In this document: in pieces, positions 37,172 through 38,223 of the stretch | Numbering within the stretch: position 1 is the first letter of the stretch | Layout of the letters: every line of letters begins with the position of its first letter | From: Oscillospiraceae bacterium | GTDB lineage: Bacteria; Bacillota; Clostridia; Oscillospirales; Ruminococcaceae | Reading direction: 5' to 3' | NCBI GenBank assembly: GCA_009780025.1 | Contig: WRAV01000021.1 | Span: 1-38,223, forward strand | DNA length: 38,223 nt | Notes under the pieces: model-generated | Told to the model about the DNA's origin: nothing | Seen by the model: only the letters and a program-made list of their open reading frames with translations | Database searches by the model: none | Program-made: the position numbers and the translations under genes

Positions 37172-38089
37172 GTGCAAGATTGGGAAAAAATCAATGCTGT
37201 GTCCAGAATGCAAAAATACATCATCTCACATATTGATGATGAAATAACAATGCACGATCTGAGCCGGATCGCCGGGTATAGCTTGTGGCACTCAATGCGG
37301 ATCTTTAAAGAATTTTTGGGTAAAACACCGTTTGAATACATCAGGGCGTTAAGGCTTACAGCAGCGGTAAGAGAACTCCGCGATTTAGGCGAAAAGGTTA
37401 TTGATGTCGCGCTAAATAGTGGTTTCGGTTCCCACGACGGCTTTACCAGAGCTTTCTCGAAGCAATTCGACATTACTCCAAAAAAATATCGCCAAGAGAA
37501 GCCTCCCGTGGGTTGTTTCACATACTACCCAATCCGCGATTACTACCTTTACACGAAAAAGAGGAATGGTAAAGAGATGAAAAATGCATTCTCGACTACG
37601 GTAACAGTGCAGGCCGTCAACCGCCCGTCGCGCAAATTGATTCTGCTACGCTCACAAAACGCGACCGATTATCTCTCCTTTTGCGAAGAAAACGGCTGTG
37701 ATTGGGAAGGTTTACTGGGCAGTATTTCAGAAAAATTTGACAACGTTGCTATCTTAGAGCTGCCTGCAAACCTCGTGAAAGACGGCACCTCAGCTTGTGC
37801 TGCAGGCGTTGAAGTTCCACAAGATTACAGCAAACCCCTGCCGGCCGGCTACGAAACAATCGACTTGTCGCCATGCACAATGCTGTATTTTTGCGGTACA
37901 CCCTTTGACAATGAGGAAGATTTCTGCAAGGCTATTGACGTTGTCTTTGAATCGATTGAAACATATCAGCCGGAAGGTTTCGGCTACGCTTTTTCTGATG
38001 ACATCGCGCCAAAGTTTAATTTCGGCGCCTCGCATAAAGCGGAGGCAAAATTGATTGCGAAAGTGGCTGTGCCTGTGACCGTACTCTAG
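37172..38089 (+). CDS. AraC-family regulator with GyrI-like effector domain
   Basis: Transcription factor of the Rob/SoxS-like arrangement, 305 residues. The two AraC helix-turn-helix motifs are N-terminal (about residues 10-110: MHDLSRIAGYSLWHSMRIFKEF and VIDVALNSGFGSHDGFTRAF) and end with TPKKYR. The C-terminal half (about 145-305) has the pattern of a GyrI-like small-molecule-binding domain. I chose GTG 37172 because GGAAGGTGG lies just before it; the frame is open back to 37082, inside malQ, but that part lacks homology. The ligand and target genes are unknown. A TATAAT at 37145 lacks a clear -35. Confidence 0.9.
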   Translation: MQDWEKINAVSRMQKYIISHIDDEITMHDLSRIAGYSLWHSMRIFKEFLGKTPFEYIRALRLTAAVRELRDLGEKVIDVALNSGFGSHDGFTRAFSKQFDITPKKYRQEKPPVGCFTYYPIRDYYLYTKKRNGKEMKNAFSTTVTVQAVNRPSRKLILLRSQNATDYLSFCEENGCDWEGLLGSISEKFDNVAILELPANLVKDGTSACAAGVEVPQDYSKPLPAGYETIDLSPCTMLYFCGTPFDNEEDFCKAIDVVFESIETYQPEGFGYAFSDDIAPKFNFGASHKAEAKLIAKVAVPVTVL

Positions 38090-38108
38090 CTGTAAAGTAA
38101 AAATCAAA

Positions 38109-38176
38109 ACCACTAGTAAACTAGTGGTATGCACAAGCCCTGGAAGGGCATATTACAGGCTTAACCCCTCAAGGGG
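38109..38176. repeat. run of three hairpins at the right edge
   Basis: ACCACTAG-TAAA-CTAGTGGT (38109-38128), GCCCT-GGA-AGGGC (38137-38149) and CCCCT-CA-AGGGG (38165-38176) follow each other within 70 bases, 20 bases after the AraC stop. The first may act as a terminator, but there is no T-tract. Closely spaced imperfect palindromes of this kind occur at ends of IS200/IS605-type elements and in REP units; the window ends before any associated gene. Confidence 0.5.
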
Positions 38177-38223
38177 CATTGAAAAAGTTTAGCACCGCAT
38201 TACAATCTCGGGCAGCCGCTTAA

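Noticed and set aside
38109-38176. CRISPR array at the right edge
   Set aside because: The three palindromes differ in sequence and length and are not separated by uniform spacers.

Overview
The window looks like a chromosomal segment of a strictly anaerobic, Gram-positive-type bacterium of the class Clostridia, perhaps Oscillospirales; that placement is an inference. The basis is: GC-rich coding DNA between AT-rich spacers, strong GGAGG-type ribosome binding sites, sigma-A-type promoters, the linkage of Mini-RNase III to obg, formate-tetrahydrofolate ligase, an acyl-CoA-dehydratase-activase-type operon typical of anaerobes, and many lipoproteins. No rRNA, tRNA, CRISPR array, phage module or transposase gene is visible.

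Layout. (1) 1-5025: edge of an upstream gene and terminator, then a minus-strand efflux pair, a lipoprotein periplasmic adaptor followed by an RND pump. (2) 5026-8486: a regulatory region rich in short repeats, bioY coupled to a DUF1284 gene, a lipoprotein whose reading frame continues for 55 codons past an in-frame TGA, and a small hypothetical gene. (3) 8487-20674: the core information cluster rpoB-rpoC-rpsL-rpsG-fusA-tuf, all plus strand, with promoters before rpoB, rpsL and tuf. (4) 20758-24605: a minus-strand phosphate-type ABC operon pstS-pstC-pstA-pstB, ending with a small soluble P-type-ATPase-like HAD gene where phoU is often found. (5) 24790-28049: minus-strand run of XRE regulator, ImmA/IrrE-type protease, gamma carbonic anhydrase-like protein, obg and Mini-RNase III. 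(6) 28194-31648: stalk-domain lipoprotein, fhs and an SDR oxidoreductase. (7) 31704-34926: a small hypothetical gene and three overlapping or abutting genes for an activase and two 2-hydroxyacyl-CoA-dehydratase-like proteins. (8) 35067-38089: GNAT acetyltransferase, malQ and an AraC/GyrI-like regulator, then a run of hairpins at the right edge.

The most interesting signals are: (a) a family of short fold-back elements with GTAGG/CCTAC ends, each sitting at or within a few bases of the 3' end of a gene and twice supplying the TAG stop codon; (b) the TGA-interrupted lipoprotein; (c) Mini-RNase III apparently starting at AUA behind a perfectly placed Shine-Dalgarno; (d) PstS with its GSGT anion-binding loop replaced by GGGA, in an operon ending in a COG4087-like HAD protein; and (e) the compact three-gene activase/dehydratase-like operon with no recognisable substrate genes.
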